This document shows positions 32,469-42,800 of a stretch of DNA of 64,000 bases, piece after piece. This DNA is from Bacillus sp. ISL-7 (GTDB lineage: Bacteria > Bacillota > Bacilli > Bacillales_B > DSM-18226), in assembly GCF_018613065.1 (NCBI RefSeq), contig NZ_JAGGQW010000034.1, forward strand, positions 62,001-126,000, in the 5' to 3' direction. Made by a program: the position numbers and the translations under genes. The first letter of the stretch is position 1. Each line of letters opens with the position of its first letter. Below the pieces are notes generated by a model. The model did no database searches, had not been told where the DNA came from, and saw only the letters and a list, made by a program, of their open reading frames with translations.

Positions 32469-34517
32469 GTGAATCCACATCTTAATCAAAAAATTACTGT
32501 CATTAAGGGAATTGGTGAAGAGACTGCTGAGATTTTTTCAGAAATGAAAATCTTTACGATACAAGATTTATTGGAATATTTTCCTTATCGCTATGAAGAT
32601 TACCGCCTTCGTGAAATAACAGAGGTACAGCATGATGAGAAAGTAACAGTGGAAGGGAAGGTTCATAGCGAGCCTTCTCTTGTCTATTATGGAAGGAAGA
32701 AATCCAAACTAATGATCCGACTTTTCGTTGGTTCTCATTTAATCAAAGTCGTCTTTTTTAACCAACCCTATTTGAAAAATAAAATCATTATTAATGAAAC
32801 GATAACGGTCACAGGAAAATGGGATGCCCATCGGCAAACGATCACTGCAAATGAAATGCAGTCAGGCACAAACGCCAAGACAAAGGATTTTGAGCCTGTG
32901 TACTCATTAAGAGGGAAATTAACAACGAAGGGAATACGAAAATTTATCAGCATTGCTTTCCAGCAATATGGACATTTTATTGAAGAAACACTGCCAGCAG
33001 CATCCTTAAAAAAGTATCGCCTTCTTGATAGACAGGGGGCGATTGAAGCAATGCACTTTCCGAGCAGCCAAGAGGATGTGAAACAGGCACGAAGGCGCAT
33101 TGTTTATGAAGAATTTCTTATGTTTCAACTAAAAATGCAGGCCTTAAGGAAATTTGAACGGGAACATTCCCCAGGAATTTGCCAAAACTATAACGTTACT
33201 CAGGTAGAGGGTTTTATCAATAGTCTTCCATTTCCGTTAACAAATGCTCAAACACGGGTTGTCAATGAATTGTTGGCGGAACTAAAATCACCCCTACGCA
33301 TGAATCGATTGTTGCAAGGGGATGTTGGTTCGGGGAAAACTGTAGTGGCTGCAATTGGTTTATATGCCAGTGTAACAGCAGGTTACCAAGGTGCTCTAAT
33401 GGTACCAACAGAAATTTTAGCAGAGCAACATGCGCAAAGCTTAAAAAGCATGCTAGAACCATTTGATGTCAGATGCGAGCTTTTAACGAGTTCTATTAAG
33501 GGTAAACGGAGAAAGGAAATCCTTCATGAACTGGCAGAAGGAAATGTTGATCTATTAATTGGTACGCACGCTCTCATACAGGATGAGGTCACATTCAAAA
33601 GACTCGGTTTTGTCATTACCGATGAACAGCATCGCTTTGGGGTCGAGCAGCGAAGAGTGCTCAGGGAAAAAGGCGAGAATCCTGACGTTCTTTTTATGAC
33701 TGCGACACCGATTCCACGAACACTTGCAATCACTGTGTTTGGTGAAATGGATGTTTCTATTATTGACGAGATGCCAGCTGGCCGAAAATCAATTGAAACT
33801 TACTGGGCAAAGCCGGAAATGCTTGAGCGTGTACTTGCCTTTGTTGAAAAAGAATTACAAAAAGGACACCAAGCCTATGTAATTTGCCCGCTTATTGAAG
33901 AATCAGAAAAGCTTGATGTCCAAAACGCAATCGATGTATTTAATACTTTAAGCCAATACTTTCAAAACCGATATAAAGCAGGCCTTATGCACGGGCGTTT
34001 AAGTTCGGAAGAAAAAGACTCCGTAATGAAGTCGTTCAGTACCAACGAAGTACAGGTGCTTGTCTCAACTACAGTTGTTGAGGTTGGTGTTAATGTTCCA
34101 AATGCGACCATGATGGTTATTTATGATGCTGAAAGATTTGGCCTGTCTCAGCTTCACCAGCTTCGTGGACGTGTTGGACGTGGCAGCGAACAATCCTACT
34201 GTATTTTGCTTGCCAGTCCTAAATCAGAAGTGGGCCAAGAAAGAATGCGGATCATGACAGAAACAAACGATGGATTTGTTCTAAGTGAAAAGGATTTAGA
34301 ACTCAGAGGTCCTGGCGACTTTTTTGGGAGAAAACAAAGCGGTGTTCCTGAATTTAAGGTTGCAGATATGGTTCATGATTATCGGGCACTAGAAACAGCG
34401 AGAAGTGATGCGATAATGCTTATCCAATCAAAAACCTTCTGGACTGCGGAAGAATATCAATTTTTAAGAAAAATGCTTGAAGAATCACGTGTATTAGAAG
34501 GGGAAAAGCTTGATTAA
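32469..34517 (+). CDS. recG: ATP-dependent DNA helicase RecG
   Basis: Branch-migrating helicase that remodels stalled forks and Holliday junctions. The 682-residue protein has an N-terminal OB-fold wedge domain (about 60-150), Walker A GDVGSGKT, the DEQH box, and C-terminal helicase motifs with the QLRGRVGRG and TRG-like ELRGPGDFFG segments. It starts at GTG. Its position before fapR is conserved. Confidence 0.95.
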   Translation: MNPHLNQKITVIKGIGEETAEIFSEMKIFTIQDLLEYFPYRYEDYRLREITEVQHDEKVTVEGKVHSEPSLVYYGRKKSKLMIRLFVGSHLIKVVFFNQPYLKNKIIINETITVTGKWDAHRQTITANEMQSGTNAKTKDFEPVYSLRGKLTTKGIRKFISIAFQQYGHFIEETLPAASLKKYRLLDRQGAIEAMHFPSSQEDVKQARRRIVYEEFLMFQLKMQALRKFEREHSPGICQNYNVTQVEGFINSLPFPLTNAQTRVVNELLAELKSPLRMNRLLQGDVGSGKTVVAAIGLYASVTAGYQGALMVPTEILAEQHAQSLKSMLEPFDVRCELLTSSIKGKRRKEILHELAEGNVDLLIGTHALIQDEVTFKRLGFVITDEQHRFGVEQRRVLREKGENPDVLFMTATPIPRTLAITVFGEMDVSIIDEMPAGRKSIETYWAKPEMLERVLAFVEKELQKGHQAYVICPLIEESEKLDVQNAIDVFNTLSQYFQNRYKAGLMHGRLSSEEKDSVMKSFSTNEVQVLVSTTVVEVGVNVPNATMMVIYDAERFGLSQLHQLRGRVGRGSEQSYCILLASPKSEVGQERMRIMTETNDGFVLSEKDLELRGPGDFFGRKQSGVPEFKVADMVHDYRALETARSDAIMLIQSKTFWTAEEYQFLRKMLEESRVLEGEKLD

Positions 34518-34558
34518 TAAAGTTTTTTTCCCTTTAAATGAATTCCAGAATAAAAAAA

Positions 34559-34598
34559 GCAGATGCTATGTATAAAAAACAAACTCTTGCAATCTGCT
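34559..34598 (-). terminator. Inverted repeat resembling an antisense terminator
   Basis: AGCAGAT (34559-34565) and ATCTGCT (34592-34598) form a perfect stem, with GC/GC beside it. Only the minus strand continues into a run of seven T, so it could stop transcripts running leftwards, antisense to the fap operon. No minus-strand gene ends here. Its right arm overlaps the fapR -35 element. Confidence 0.4.
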
Positions 34599-34615
34599 AA
34601 TTCAAATTTTATACT
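34587..34615 (+). promoter_or_regulatory. Sigma-A promoter of the fapR operon
   Basis: TTGCAA (34587-34592), 17-base spacer, TATACT (34610-34615). The predicted start near 34622 falls inside the FapR operator. Confidence 0.7.
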
Positions 34616-34619
34616 ACTA

Positions 34620-34636
34620 TTAGTACCTAGTCATAA
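34620..34636 (+). promoter_or_regulatory. FapR operator
   Basis: TTAGTACCTAGTCATAA matches the FapR binding sequence known from Bacillus (TTAGTACCT followed by an imperfect inverted half). It covers the predicted transcription start of fapR. Malonyl-CoA releases FapR from such sites. Confidence 0.82.
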
Positions 34637-34659
34637 GATCTCGGACGGTGTAAAAATTC

Positions 34660-35226
34660 ATGAGAAAAAGTAAAAAAGAGCGCCAGCAATTGTTAACCTC
34701 GACAATAAAAGATAATCCATTTATTACTGATGAAGATTTAGCTGAAAAATTCCAAGTAAGTGTACAAACAATCCGTCTTGATCGGTTAGAATTATCAATC
34801 CCGGAACTACGGGAACGAATTAAGACTGTTGCTGAAAAACGATTTGATGATGAGGTCCGCTCCCTTCCGCTTGAAGAAGTCATTGGTGAAATTATTCATA
34901 TAGAATTAGATCAAAATGCCATTTCGATTTTTGATGTAAAAAAAGAACATGTGTTTATTCGTAATAACATTGCCCGTGGTCATCATGTATTCGCACAGGC
35001 AAATTCCCTAGCAGTAGCTGTCATTAACGATGAATTGGCGTTGACAGCAAAGGCGAATATTCAATTTAAGCGTTTGGTAAAATTAAATGAGCGTGTCATA
35101 GCCAAGGCAAGAGTAACAAAAATCGATGGGAACTTAGGCAGAACAAGTGTCGAAGTGACAAGTTTTGTAAATAATGAACTTGTTTTTACCGGAGAATTTG
35201 AAATGTACCGTTCGAAAAATCGGTAA
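34660..35226 (+). CDS. fapR: Transcription factor FapR
   Basis: Represses fatty-acid and phospholipid genes and is released by malonyl-CoA or malonyl-ACP. The 188-residue protein has an N-terminal DeoR-type helix-turn-helix ([22 protein letters not shown] in outline, about 23-48) joined by a helix to a C-terminal hot-dog thioesterase-like effector domain. It heads fapR-plsX-fabD-fabG and has its own operator upstream, so it is autoregulated. Confidence 0.95.
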   Translation: MRKSKKERQQLLTSTIKDNPFITDEDLAEKFQVSVQTIRLDRLELSIPELRERIKTVAEKRFDDEVRSLPLEEVIGEIIHIELDQNAISIFDVKKEHVFIRNNIARGHHVFAQANSLAVAVINDELALTAKANIQFKRLVKLNERVIAKARVTKIDGNLGRTSVEVTSFVNNELVFTGEFEMYRSKNR

Positions 35227-35241
35227 AGGATGAGGAAAAAA

Positions 35242-36246
35242 ATGAACCTAGCAATTGATGCAATGGGCGGCGACAATGCTCCAAAGGAAATCGTTTTAGG
35301 CGCACTAAAAGCTGTACAAGCATTTTCTGATATACATATTACCCTTGTCGGGGATGAAAATAAAATTAAAGAAACGTTAACTGATCATGAACGGATTTCA
35401 GTTATACATACAACCGAAGTGATTCTCGGAACAGATGAGCCTGTAAAAGCAGTTCGCCGCAAAAAGAATGCCTCCATGGTGCTAGCGGCCCAGCAGGTAG
35501 CAGATGGATTGGCAGATGCGTGCATCTCTGCAGGAAATACAGGTGCCTTAGTCGCGGCAGGCCTTTTTGTGGTTGGCAGGGTAACTGGGATTCACCGCCC
35601 GGCCTTAGCACCAACGCTTCCGACCATTGGCGGCGAAGGCTTCCTTTTACTAGATGTCGGGGCCAATGCTGAGGCCAAACCAGAGCATCTTTTGCAATAT
35701 GCATTGATGGGTTCCATTTATAGTGCAAAAGTAAGAGGAATTACACAACCAAGAGTGGGTCTATTAAATATTGGCACAGAGGAAAAGAAAGGGAATGAAC
35801 TTACCAAGCATGCCTTTGAACTATTAAAAACGGCTAATATCAATTTTGTCGGTAATGTGGAAGCAAGGGATTTACTTGATGGTGCAGCTGATGTAGTTGT
35901 TACCGATGGATTTACGGGTAACATGGTGCTAAAGACGATTGAAGGAACGGCACTGTCCATGTTTAAAATGTTAAAAACGGCTTTAATGAGCAGTTTTACA
36001 AGTAAACTAGCTGCCGCTGTGTTAAAACCGAATCTTAAAACTTTAAAGAATACAATGGATTATTCCGAATATGGCGGTGCTGCACTGTTTGGTTTAAATG
36101 CACCTGTAATTAAGGCTCACGGATCTTCGAATGGGCAAGCTATTTTTAGCGCCATCCGGCAAACGAGGGAAATGGTAAGTAACGATGTAGTTGGATTAAT
36201 TAAAATGTCAACAGAAGAAGCGAGTATTGCCAAAGTAGAACGGTAA
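35242..36246 (+). CDS. plsX: Phosphate acyltransferase PlsX
   Basis: Converts acyl-ACP to acyl-phosphate, which feeds PlsY in phosphatidic acid synthesis; it binds the membrane surface peripherally. The 334-residue protein opens with the family motif [13 protein letters not shown] and has the SAGNTGAL and [12 protein letters not shown] active-site segments. I chose the ATG at 35242, after AAAGGATGAGG; the ATG at 35230 is too close to its would-be ribosome-binding site. Confidence 0.95.
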   Translation: MNLAIDAMGGDNAPKEIVLGALKAVQAFSDIHITLVGDENKIKETLTDHERISVIHTTEVILGTDEPVKAVRRKKNASMVLAAQQVADGLADACISAGNTGALVAAGLFVVGRVTGIHRPALAPTLPTIGGEGFLLLDVGANAEAKPEHLLQYALMGSIYSAKVRGITQPRVGLLNIGTEEKKGNELTKHAFELLKTANINFVGNVEARDLLDGAADVVVTDGFTGNMVLKTIEGTALSMFKMLKTALMSSFTSKLAAAVLKPNLKTLKNTMDYSEYGGAALFGLNAPVIKAHGSSNGQAIFSAIRQTREMVSNDVVGLIKMSTEEASIAKVER

Positions 36247-36258
36247 AGGAGTATTGAA

Positions 36259-37206
36259 ATGAAGAAAATAGCATTTGTGTTTCCAGGGCAAGGGTCACAA
36301 GCCGTCGGGATGGGGAAAGAGTTAGCAGAGAAACACTCCGAGGTAATGGATTATTTTAAGAGAGCAGATGAAAAGCTTAACACTCAACTGAGTAAACTTA
36401 TATTTGAGGGACCAAAAGAAGAATTGACAATTACCTATAATACACAGCCAGCCCTTTTAACAACAAGTATTGCTATATTGAAATACTTCCAAAAATCTGG
36501 GATTAAAGCTGATTTTGTTGCTGGTCACAGTTTAGGTGAATATACGGCCCTTGTTGCAGCGGGCACCTTTACTTTCGAAGAAGGGGTGTATGCTGTTAGA
36601 AAACGAGGCGAATTTATGGAAAGTGCTGTACCTAACGGGGAAGGATCGATGGCGGCTGTGCTCGGTCTCGATCGCACTCCGCTATCAAATGTGACGGCAG
36701 AAATCAGTGATGCTGGTTTTCCTGTGTCCTTAGCAAATTTAAACTGCCCAGGTCAGATTGTAATTTCAGGTTCGAAAAAAGGGGTAGAACTTGCAGCCGT
36801 GAAAGCGAAAGAAGCAGGGGCAAAAAGAGTGCTTCCATTAGAAGTAAGCGGTCCTTTTCATTCCGTGTTAATGAAGCCAGCAGCAGTTCAATTGCGTGAA
36901 GTATTGGATGAAATTGAAATGAGGGATGCTAGTGTCCCAATCGTAGTAAACGTTTCTGCTGAACCAATTAGTTCTGCCTCAGAAATTAAGGATAAGTTAA
37001 TTGAACAACTTTATTCCCCGGTACAATGGGAAGACTCCGTTCGAAAAATGATTGATTTGGGTGTCGATACATTCATTGAAGTGGGTTCTGGGAAAGTTTT
37101 ATCAGGCTTAATCAAAAAAATTGATAAAACAGTGTCAACATATTCTGTATCGGATGAGGAAAGCGCACAAGCTGTAATAGATGCGTTAAAGGAGGAAAGA
37201 CTATGA
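36259..37206 (+). CDS. fabD: Malonyl-CoA:ACP transacylase FabD
   Basis: Moves malonyl from CoA to acyl carrier protein to supply chain elongation. The 315-residue protein has the N-terminal FPGQGSQ, the nucleophile S91 in GHSLGEY, and the catalytic His in GPFHS near 201. AAAGGAG precedes the ATG by seven bases. The stop overlaps fabG (ATGA). Confidence 0.96.
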   Translation: MKKIAFVFPGQGSQAVGMGKELAEKHSEVMDYFKRADEKLNTQLSKLIFEGPKEELTITYNTQPALLTTSIAILKYFQKSGIKADFVAGHSLGEYTALVAAGTFTFEEGVYAVRKRGEFMESAVPNGEGSMAAVLGLDRTPLSNVTAEISDAGFPVSLANLNCPGQIVISGSKKGVELAAVKAKEAGAKRVLPLEVSGPFHSVLMKPAAVQLREVLDEIEMRDASVPIVVNVSAEPISSASEIKDKLIEQLYSPVQWEDSVRKMIDLGVDTFIEVGSGKVLSGLIKKIDKTVSTYSVSDEESAQAVIDALKEERL

Positions 37207-37946
37207 ATCTTGAAGGAAAAGCAGCCCTTGTAACAGGTGCATCAAGAGGTATTGGCAGAGAAATCGCTCTTGAACTTGCACGACAAGGAGCAAATGTGGC
37301 GGTTAATTTTTCCGGCAGTGAAGCCAAAGCAAATGAGGTTGTTGATGAAATAAAGGCACTTGGGAGAGAGGCATTCGCTGTAAAATGTGATGTTTCAAAC
37401 TCAGGAGAAGTCGCAGAAATGGTTAAGGGAACGATAGACCGCTTTGGAAAACTTGACATTCTCGTCAATAATGCGGGTATTACCAGAGATAATTTATTAA
37501 TGAGAATGAAAGAAGAAGAATGGGACGACGTAATTAATATCAATCTTAAAGGTGTCTTCCTTTGTACAAAAGCAGTAACAAGACAAATGATGAAGCAACG
37601 GGTAGGACGCATCATTAATATTGCATCGATTGTTGGTGTAAGTGGGAATCCAGGGCAGGCAAACTACGTGGCGGCAAAAGCTGGGGTCATTGGTTTAACA
37701 AAAACAACGGCTAAAGAGCTGGCATCTCGCAATATTACCGTAAATGCCATTGCACCAGGCTTCATCACAACGGATATGACCGAAAAATTACCTGAAGATG
37801 TAAAAACAGAAATGTTAAAACTGATTCCTTTAGCAAGATTAGGAGAGCCTAAAGACATCGCCAAAATCACCGCATTCCTTGCTTCTGATGATTCTGCCTA
37901 TATCACAGGGCAGACACTTCATATTGATGGCGGCATGGTAATGTAA
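37203..37946 (+). CDS. fabG: 3-oxoacyl-ACP reductase FabG
   Basis: NADPH-dependent reduction of 3-oxoacyl-ACP in fatty-acid elongation. The 247-residue short-chain dehydrogenase has TGASRGIG at 11-18, NNAG at 89-92 and the catalytic S142, Y155 and K159. AAAGGAGG lies just upstream inside fabD. It is followed by acpP with a 69-base gap. Confidence 0.96.
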   Translation: MNLEGKAALVTGASRGIGREIALELARQGANVAVNFSGSEAKANEVVDEIKALGREAFAVKCDVSNSGEVAEMVKGTIDRFGKLDILVNNAGITRDNLLMRMKEEEWDDVININLKGVFLCTKAVTRQMMKQRVGRIINIASIVGVSGNPGQANYVAAKAGVIGLTKTTAKELASRNITVNAIAPGFITTDMTEKLPEDVKTEMLKLIPLARLGEPKDIAKITAFLASDDSAYITGQTLHIDGGMVM

Positions 37947-38015
37947 TTTTAATAAAAACAAGGTGTATTATTTTGTTGAAATACTCTATAATAGCTTGAG
38001 GGGAGGTGAACAGGC

Positions 38016-38249
38016 ATGGCAGAGGTATTAGAACGTGTAACAAAAATCATCGTTGACCGCTTAGGCGTGGATGAATCTCAAGTTAAACTTGAAGCTTCAT
38101 TCAAAGATGATCTTGGAGCTGATTCCCTTGACGTAGTTGAACTAGTTATGGAATTAGAAGATGAGTTCGATATGGAAATTTCTGACGATGATGCTGAAAA
38201 AATTAGCACAGTTGGTGACGCTGTTAATTACATACAAAGCACGAAGTAA
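38016..38249 (+). CDS. acpP: Acyl carrier protein
   Basis: Carries growing acyl chains on a 4'-phosphopantetheine arm. The 77-residue acidic protein has the attachment site S37 in [18 protein letters not shown] precedes the ATG. A perfect -10 TATAAT at 37987-37992, with no good -35, hints at an extra promoter that would give the high level of ACP the cell needs. Confidence 0.96.
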   Translation: MAEVLERVTKIIVDRLGVDESQVKLEASFKDDLGADSLDVVELVMELEDEFDMEISDDDAEKISTVGDAVNYIQSTK

Positions 38250-38266
38250 TCGTTGGATTTATTCAC

Positions 38267-38293
38267 AAAAGCTCCGTTTTCAAACGGAGCTTT
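38267..38293 (+). terminator. Terminator after acpP
   Basis: A 12-bp perfect stem, AAAGCTCCGTTT (38268-38279) with AAACGGAGCTTT (38282-38293), has a short loop and flanking A and T tracts. Confidence 0.8.
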
Positions 38294-38306
38294 ATTCTGT
38301 AAAATA

Positions 38307-38345
38307 GAACTTGGCTTCCAACTGTGATGCCAAGTTTCTTTGCGT
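38307..38345 (+). terminator. Second terminator-like hairpin before rnc
   Basis: AACTTGGC (38308-38315) pairs with GCCAAGTT (38329-38336), followed by TTCTTT. It lies 14 bases after the first terminator, so the two may act in tandem. Confidence 0.5.
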
Positions 38346-38419
38346 TTTGCTAAAAACTTTTTTTAAACTTATACTTGAGTGGTGTGTAAATTATTTAATG
38401 CAAGGTGGAGACGTTTTAT

Positions 38420-39160
38420 ATGCGCAGAAATAATAATGAAAAAGATTTAAATAATCGCGCAAAAGAAAATCTATTTAAGGGTTTTCAAAATACGATTGGT
38501 ATTACGATTGAAAACGAGAAATTATTAAAACAAGCTTTTACTCATTCATCTTATGTGAATGAGCATCGAAGAAAGCCTTTTGAAGATAATGAGAGGCTTG
38601 AGTTTTTAGGAGATGCCGTTCTTGAGTTAACTGTTTCACAATTCCTATACAAAAAATATCCTACGATGACAGAGGGAGAATTGACGAAACTTCGAGCTGC
38701 AATTGTTTGCGAGCCATCTCTTGTGTCATTTGCCAACGAACTGAACTTCGGAAAATTAGTTTTGTTGGGTAAAGGGGAAGAGATGACAGGCGGAAGGGAG
38801 CGTCCCGCCTTACTAGCAGATGTTTTTGAAGCGTTCATTGGAGCTCTTTATTTGGACCAAGGAATTGAAACAGTCATTAAATTTCTCGAGAAAATAGTTT
38901 TTCCTAAAATTAATGCCGGTGCTTTTTCTCATGTGATGGATTATAAAAGCCAGTTACAGGAACTCATTCAACGGGATGGGGCAGGCGCTATTGAATATCG
39001 TGTTCTTCAAGAAATTGGGCCTGCTCATAATAAAGAATTTGTATCGAAAGTTTCGTTGAATGGCAAGGAATTAGGTGTAGGTACGGGAAAATCAAAGAAG
39101 GAAGCCGAACAACATGCCGCCCAAATGGCTCTCGACATATTAAAGGAAAAAACAACTTAG
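38420..39160 (+). CDS. rnc: Ribonuclease III
   Basis: Cuts double-stranded RNA in rRNA and scRNA (SRP RNA) maturation. The 246-residue protein has the RNase III signature [14 protein letters not shown] (metal-binding acidic residues) and a C-terminal double-stranded-RNA-binding domain (about 175-245). The ATG at 38420 is nine bases after AAGGTGGAG. An in-frame GTG at 38405 lies within that ribosome-binding site and is unlikely to be the start. Confidence 0.95.
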   Translation: MRRNNNEKDLNNRAKENLFKGFQNTIGITIENEKLLKQAFTHSSYVNEHRRKPFEDNERLEFLGDAVLELTVSQFLYKKYPTMTEGELTKLRAAIVCEPSLVSFANELNFGKLVLLGKGEEMTGGRERPALLADVFEAFIGALYLDQGIETVIKFLEKIVFPKINAGAFSHVMDYKSQLQELIQRDGAGAIEYRVLQEIGPAHNKEFVSKVSLNGKELGVGTGKSKKEAEQHAAQMALDILKEKTT

Positions 39161-39215
39161 AAATGACAAAATGTTTGCAAGTAGTCCAGCTTGTATGCAT
39201 AGGGAGGATTTAGAA

Positions 39216-42200
39216 ATGTTTTTAAAACGGTTGGACATTATTGGCTTTAAGTCCTTCGCTGATCGTATTGGAGTTGATTTTGTTCCAGGCGTAACGGCTG
39301 TGGTAGGTCCAAATGGCAGTGGGAAAAGTAATATTACCGATGCTATTCGTTGGGTATTGGGTGAACAGTCGGCCAAATCGCTTAGAGGCAGTAAAATGGA
39401 GGATATTATTTTTGGGGGTAGCGATACCAGAAAACCCCTAAATTTTGCTGAAGTAACATTAACCTTGGATAATCAGGATCAAGGCGTGTCACTTGATTAT
39501 AACGAAGTAAGTGTCACAAGGAGAGTATCCCGTTCAGGTGATAGTGAATTCTTGATAAATAAGCAACAGTGTCGTCTTAAAGATATTATCGACTTATTCA
39601 TGGATTCTGGGCTGGGGAGAGAAGCATTTTCGATAATTAGCCAAGGAAAAGTGGAAGAAATCTTAAATAGTAAAGCAGAAGAACGAAGAACCATATTTGA
39701 TGAGGCAGCTGGTGTACTAAAGTATAAACATCGAAAGAAAAAAGCAGAAGTAAAACTGTTTGAAACACAAGACAATTTAAACCGTGTAAATGATATTTTA
39801 CACGAACTTGAAAGCCAAGTAGAACCATTAAAAATTCAGGCCTCGATGGCAAAAGATTTTCTGGAGAAGAAAGAGGAACTAGAAAAATTTGAAGTTGCCT
39901 TAACAGTGTATGAAATTGAAGATCTTCATCAAAAATGGGAGGGCCTTTCCAAGCTGTTGAACGAACATCAGGAGGAAGAACTTAAAATCTCTTCTGAATT
40001 GCAAGTAAAGGAAGCAAAAATAGTTGAAAAAAGAGATCAAATGACAGCATTTGATGAGTCAATCACCGACCTGCAGAATGTTCTTCTTCATGCTACGGAG
40101 GAGTTAGAAAAACTGGAAGGCCGAAAAGAAGTCTTAAAAGAACGAAAGAAAAATGCTTCACAAAATAAAGAACAGCTTCAAACGAACATTTCGGAACTAA
40201 ATGAAAAAATTAACCAGCTAAAAATGAATCGCGACATCCTTTCAATGTCTGCCGAGGATCTTGGAAAGCAGGTCACCGAATTACAAACTCAATTAAAGGG
40301 AAAACAGGCGAAACTGCAGTTATTCACCGAAAATATTGAAGATAAAATAGAGAGTTTAAAAAGTGAATATATCGAATGGCTAAATGATCAAGCTGGCGCA
40401 AAAAATGAAATGAAATACATTGAACAGCAACTGGAACAGCAGGAAAGAAGAAGTTCACGACTTGATGTTGAGAATGACAAGTTTATTGAGGAACGGCAAA
40501 TTGCCAAGGATAAAAAAGCTGCGATCCAATCAGCATTAGACGAAGTACAACAAAAAATAGAAGATCAAGTAGGAGCTTTTCGAGAAAAGCAGCGTAAGCT
40601 TGAGACAACAAGAAATAATTATCAAAAACAAGAAAAGACACTGTATCAGGCATACCAAATTCTTCAACAGGCAAAGTCAAGAAAAGAAATGCTCGAAGAA
40701 ATGGAAGAAGATTATTCAGGTTTTTTTCAGGGAGTAAAAGAAATTCTTAAAGCACGTGGGAAAAACTTAAAGGGAATTGAGGGAGCGGTTGCCGAGCTTG
40801 TGACTGTTCCGAAACAGTATGAAACTGCATTAGAAACATCCTTTGGCGGGGCTTTGCAGCATATCGTCGTTGATAATGAACAAAATGGGCGGACAGCAAT
40901 CCAATATTTGAAACAGAATTCTTTTGGCCGTGCAACCTTCTTACCGTTAAATGTCATTAAGGGAAGACCGTTGTCTTCCGCGCAAATAGCTTCCATCCAA
41001 AATCATCCATCCTTTGTTGGAACAGCCGTAAGTCTTGTTAAATTTGATCAAAAGTACTCGGAGGTTATGAGCAGTCTGCTTGGGAATGTTGTCATTACAA
41101 AAGACTTAAAAGGCGCCAATGAATTAGCGAAAATTCTTCAATACCGCGGCCGTTTGGTAACGATCGATGGTGATATCGTTAATCCTGGCGGTTCAATGAC
41201 AGGTGGTGCCATTAAACAAAAAAACTCATCCTTATTAACTCGTAAAGGAGAACTTGAGGAATTAAAAGAGAAGTTAGTTGTGATGGAAGAAAAAACGATC
41301 CATCTAGAACAACTTGTAAAGTCATTAAAAGAAGATGTTCATCGAATAGAAAAGCAACTTGAAGAAATGCGCAAAGATGGCGAAGAGTTGAGATTAAATG
41401 AACTTTCTTTGAAGGGTGACCTTCGGCAAGCAGAGCTCGAAGAAAAAAATATCAATGAACGCTTAGCTATTTATGACCTTGAAAAAGGGCAATTTTCTGA
41501 TGAGAAAACAACCTTAACAAATAGAAAAAAAGAATTAGCCATTGCAATGGAGACATACAAAACAACGATAGATAAGCTTGAGGCGCAAATAGCGAAGCTT
41601 ACCGAACAAAAGTCGAGTGATTTGACTTCGAAAGAGACTCTAACTATTGAAATAAATGATTTAAAAGTAGCGTTTGCTTCTAAAAATGAACAGTATATGA
41701 GCACAAAAGAACGGTTGACACTTCTGCTAACAGATTTAGAAGAGAGTGAACAAAAGCATGCTCTTTATACTGAAGATCTTAATCTGTTAAGTTCGGAAAT
41801 GACAAACAGTTCATCAGGTGAAGAACAGTTAGAAACAGCTGCAATTAGAAAACAACAGGATAAAGAAGCTGCATTACAGTTAATTACGGTTAGAAGAGAA
41901 GAACGTTTGTCCTTAAGGTCCGCCTTAGAAGACTTAGAATTGGAAGTTAAAGAACTAAAAAGACTCCATCGAGGAATGATAGTCGTTTTAAAAGACGAGG
42001 AAGTAAAAATCAACCGCTTGGATGTCGATCTTGAAAACCGTTTTGCACGGTTAAGAGAAGAATATCTTTTATCGTTTGAAGGTGCAAAGGAACAATATCC
42101 ATTAACGTTATCGATTGAAGAAGCGAGAAAAAAGGTCAAACTTATAAAACTGGCCATTGAAGAACTTGGTAATGTCAACATTGGTGCGATTGAAGAGTAT

Positions 42201-42782
42201 GAGCGTGTCTCTGAACGGTATGAGTTCCTGAATGAACAGAAGAATGATCTCCAGGAAGCTAAAGAAACCCTTTATAAGGTTATTGACGAAATGGATGAAG
42301 AAATGAAAAAACGCTTTGAACAGACCTTTAATGGAATTCGTGAACATTTTGAGCCGGTATTTAGAACCCTTTTTGGTGGGGGGAGAGCCGACCTCGTTCT
42401 AACTGTCCCAGGTGATTTGTTAAATACAGGTGTCGAAATTGTTGCGCAGCCACCGGGTAAAAAACTGCAAAATTTAGGTTTATTATCAGGTGGTGAACGT
42501 GCATTAACTGCGATTGCGCTACTTTTTTCTATTTTAAAGGTACGGCCCGTTCCGTTCTGTATCCTTGATGAGGTAGAAGCAGCGTTGGATGAAGCCAATG
42601 TCCAACGCTTCAGCCAATACTTAAAACGATATAGTAAGGAGACGCAATTTATTGTGATTACCCACCGCAAAGGAACAATGGAGGAAGCAGATGTGCTTTA
42701 CGGGGTAACTATGCAAGAATCAGGTGTTTCAAAGCTTGTATCTGTTCGCTTAGAGGAAACAAAAGAGCTTGTTGAATCTTAA
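39216..42782 (+). CDS. smc: Chromosome condensation ATPase SMC
   Basis: Forms with ScpA and ScpB the condensin that organises and separates chromosomes. The 1188-residue protein has the N-terminal Walker A GPNGSGKS (31-38), two long coiled coils around a hinge at about 515-640 (with NPGGSMTGGA), and the C-terminal signature LSGGERAL and Walker B CILDEVEAALD. The ATG at 39216 follows GGGAGGATT and gives the MFLKRLDIIGFKSF start of relatives; an upstream in-frame ATG would add 15 unrelated residues. rnc-smc-ftsY is the Bacillus order. Confidence 0.96.
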   Translation: MFLKRLDIIGFKSFADRIGVDFVPGVTAVVGPNGSGKSNITDAIRWVLGEQSAKSLRGSKMEDIIFGGSDTRKPLNFAEVTLTLDNQDQGVSLDYNEVSVTRRVSRSGDSEFLINKQQCRLKDIIDLFMDSGLGREAFSIISQGKVEEILNSKAEERRTIFDEAAGVLKYKHRKKKAEVKLFETQDNLNRVNDILHELESQVEPLKIQASMAKDFLEKKEELEKFEVALTVYEIEDLHQKWEGLSKLLNEHQEEELKISSELQVKEAKIVEKRDQMTAFDESITDLQNVLLHATEELEKLEGRKEVLKERKKNASQNKEQLQTNISELNEKINQLKMNRDILSMSAEDLGKQVTELQTQLKGKQAKLQLFTENIEDKIESLKSEYIEWLNDQAGAKNEMKYIEQQLEQQERRSSRLDVENDKFIEERQIAKDKKAAIQSALDEVQQKIEDQVGAFREKQRKLETTRNNYQKQEKTLYQAYQILQQAKSRKEMLEEMEEDYSGFFQGVKEILKARGKNLKGIEGAVAELVTVPKQYETALETSFGGALQHIVVDNEQNGRTAIQYLKQNSFGRATFLPLNVIKGRPLSSAQIASIQNHPSFVGTAVSLVKFDQKYSEVMSSLLGNVVITKDLKGANELAKILQYRGRLVTIDGDIVNPGGSMTGGAIKQKNSSLLTRKGELEELKEKLVVMEEKTIHLEQLVKSLKEDVHRIEKQLEEMRKDGEELRLNELSLKGDLRQAELEEKNINERLAIYDLEKGQFSDEKTTLTNRKKELAIAMETYKTTIDKLEAQIAKLTEQKSSDLTSKETLTIEINDLKVAFASKNEQYMSTKERLTLLLTDLEESEQKHALYTEDLNLLSSEMTNSSSGEEQLETAAIRKQQDKEAALQLITVRREERLSLRSALEDLELEVKELKRLHRGMIVVLKDEEVKINRLDVDLENRFARLREEYLLSFEGAKEQYPLTLSIEEARKKVKLIKLAIEELGNVNIGAIEEYERVSERYEFLNEQKNDLQEAKETLYKVIDEMDEEMKKRFEQTFNGIREHFEPVFRTLFGGGRADLVLTVPGDLLNTGVEIVAQPPGKKLQNLGLLSGGERALTAIALLFSILKVRPVPFCILDEVEAALDEANVQRFSQYLKRYSKETQFIVITHRKGTMEEADVLYGVTMQESGVSKLVSVRLEETKELVES

Positions 42783-42800
42783 AATTAGGAAGTGAAAAAA

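Noticed and set aside
34497..34534. Hairpin over the recG stop codon (AAGGGGAAAAGCTT with AAGTTTTTTTCCCTT)
   Set aside because: Imperfect, with most pairs A-T and no T tract behind the stem; not convincing as a terminator.
37112..37615. Minus-strand open frame of 167 codons opposite fabD/fabG
   Set aside because: It lies wholly opposite well-supported genes, has no ribosome-binding site and no recognisable domain; its composition is that of a codon shadow.
37964..37992. Full promoter for acpP
   Set aside because: The -10 TATAAT is perfect but the -35 region (TGTATT at 17 bases) matches poorly, so it is mentioned only in the acpP entry.
41765..42181. Minus-strand open frame of 138 codons opposite smc
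   Set aside because: Low-complexity Ser/Leu-rich product typical of antisense to a coiled-coil gene; no start signals.
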